Assembly: GCF_900100195.1 (NCBI RefSeq)
Contig: NZ_FNES01000005.1
Span: 1 to 64,000, forward strand
DNA from: Billgrantia gudaonensis
Lineage (GTDB): Bacteria; Pseudomonadota; Gammaproteobacteria; Pseudomonadales; Halomonadaceae
Reading direction: 5' to 3'
DNA length: 64,000 nucleotides
Positions 63,494 through 64,000 of the stretch are shown here, one piece after another. The notes beneath the pieces were generated by a model. The model saw only the letters and a program-made list of their open reading frames with translations. It searched no databases and was not told where the DNA came from. The position numbers and the translations under genes are program-made. Each line of letters begins with the position of its first letter. The first letter of the stretch is position 1.

Positions 63494-63868
63494 ATGGACC
63501 GTGTACTGATCGAGTCGCTCGGCGTGGATACCGTGATCGGAGTCTACGACTGGGAGCGCCGCATCACCCAGCGCCTGCTGCTCGACCTGGAGCTCGCCAC
63601 CGACATCCGGCTGGCAGCGGCGAACGACGACCTGAACCAGACCCTGGACTACGCCGCCATCAGCGATCGCTGCACGCGCTTCGCCACCGACCACGCCTTC
63701 CTGCTGGTGGAAACCTTCGCCGAGCGCCTCGCCGAAATGCTGCGCGACGAATTCGCCGTCGCCTGGCTGCGCCTGACCGTACGCAAGCCCGGCGCAGTGC
63801 CCAGCGCGCACGCCGTGGGCATACGCATCGAGCGCGGTACCCTCGTGGAGAGCAACGCATGCGACTGA
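63494..63868 (+). CDS. folB: Dihydroneopterin aldolase
   Basis: The product is 124 residues: DRVLIESLGVDTVIGVYDWERRITQRLLLDLEL, LDYAAISDRCTRFATDHAFLLVETFAERLAEMLRDEF and LTVRKPGAVPSAHAVGIRIER. FolB cleaves dihydroneopterin in folate synthesis. It overlaps folK by 10 nt. Confidence 0.95.
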   Translation: MDRVLIESLGVDTVIGVYDWERRITQRLLLDLELATDIRLAAANDDLNQTLDYAAISDRCTRFATDHAFLLVETFAERLAEMLRDEFAVAWLRLTVRKPGAVPSAHAVGIRIERGTLVESNACD

Positions 63869-64000
63869 TCAGCGTCAGCCTGGGCAGCAACATCGACCGC
63901 GAACGCCACCTGCGCGGTTGCCTGGACGCCCTGGCCGAGACCTTCGGACCACTCGGGGTATCCCGGGTCTTCGAAAGCGAGCCGGTGGGCTTCGAGGATG
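63859..64000 (+). CDS. folK: 6-hydroxymethyl-dihydropterin pyrophosphokinase, N-terminal part (runs off right edge)
   Basis: The 47 visible residues start MRLISVSLGSNIDRERHL and continue RVFESEPVGFED, the FolK (HPPK) opening with the GSNI and EPVGF motifs. The reaction is pyrophosphoryl transfer in folate synthesis, the step after FolB. It overlaps folB by 10 nt. The rest lies outside the window. Confidence 0.9.
   Translation, partial: MRLISVSLGSNIDRERHLRGCLDALAETFGPLGVSRVFESEPVGFED

Overview
The window is high-GC gammaproteobacterial DNA. Its gene content points to a halophile of the Halomonadaceae (Halomonas or a close relative): a ProVWX-type betaine uptake system, a BCCT betaine/choline carrier paired with a universal stress protein, acidic proteins, and the rpsU-dnaG-rpoD, tsaD-plsY-folB-folK housekeeping arrangement. 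The species call is inference from protein style and gene order; no 16S gene is present.

Region 1 (1-17686) is one end of an integrative and conjugative element (ICE) of the PFGI-1/ICEHin1056 type. All its genes are on the minus strand. Reading away from the attachment end they are: parA, dnaB, a DUF7673-like gene, an orphan HicA-like gene, parB, DUF2857, STY4528-type, PFL_4669-type, a triple palindromic repeat, DUF3158, ssb, a lipoprotein, a small HTH-like gene, topB, an 0.75 kb structured non-coding stretch, three small genes that each carry the same hairpin leader (one of them frameshifted), pilL, a coiled-coil membrane protein, PFL_4693-type, a lytic transglycosylase, PFL_4695-type, and the start of traD, which runs off the left edge. 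The element abuts the 3' end of a tRNA-Ile(CAU) gene at 17686-17762, the expected integration site. The integrase and the rest of the type IV secretion genes lie outside the window.

Region 2 (17.8-25.3 kb) holds an ABC exporter, an AEC-family permease, a PQQ-type sugar dehydrogenase, a histidine kinase/sigma-54 response regulator pair and a small acidic exported protein. Region 3 (25.5-37.3 kb) is a compatible-solute and nitrogenous-solute block: proVWX; a four-gene polyamine-type ABC importer divergent from a DadA-like FAD oxidoreductase; and UspA plus a BCCT carrier.

Region 4 (37.4-48.4 kb) has two convergent cyclic-di-GMP enzymes, a DUF294/CBS protein with a DnaQ-like exonuclease, a DUF4168 protein, a DMT exporter, mtgA, and the glutathione-dependent formaldehyde pathway (fghA, frmA) beside a LysR regulator. 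Region 5 (48.4-56.8 kb) is a liv-type branched-chain amino acid importer (GFJHM order), sdaA with a divergent GcvA-like regulator, and a predicted multi-pass membrane protein. Region 6 (56.8-64 kb) is conserved housekeeping: rpoD, dnaG, rpsU, tsaD, plsY, folB and partial folK.

The least explained signals are in the ICE: the shared hairpin leader before three consecutive small genes, the 19-bp palindrome iterated three times between two replication-module genes, and the structured gene-free stretch before topB. In the chromosome, CAA-rich 5' leaders on three transporter genes and a perfect TTACGTTAACGTAA palindrome upstream of the liv operon suggest shared regulation of amino-acid uptake.
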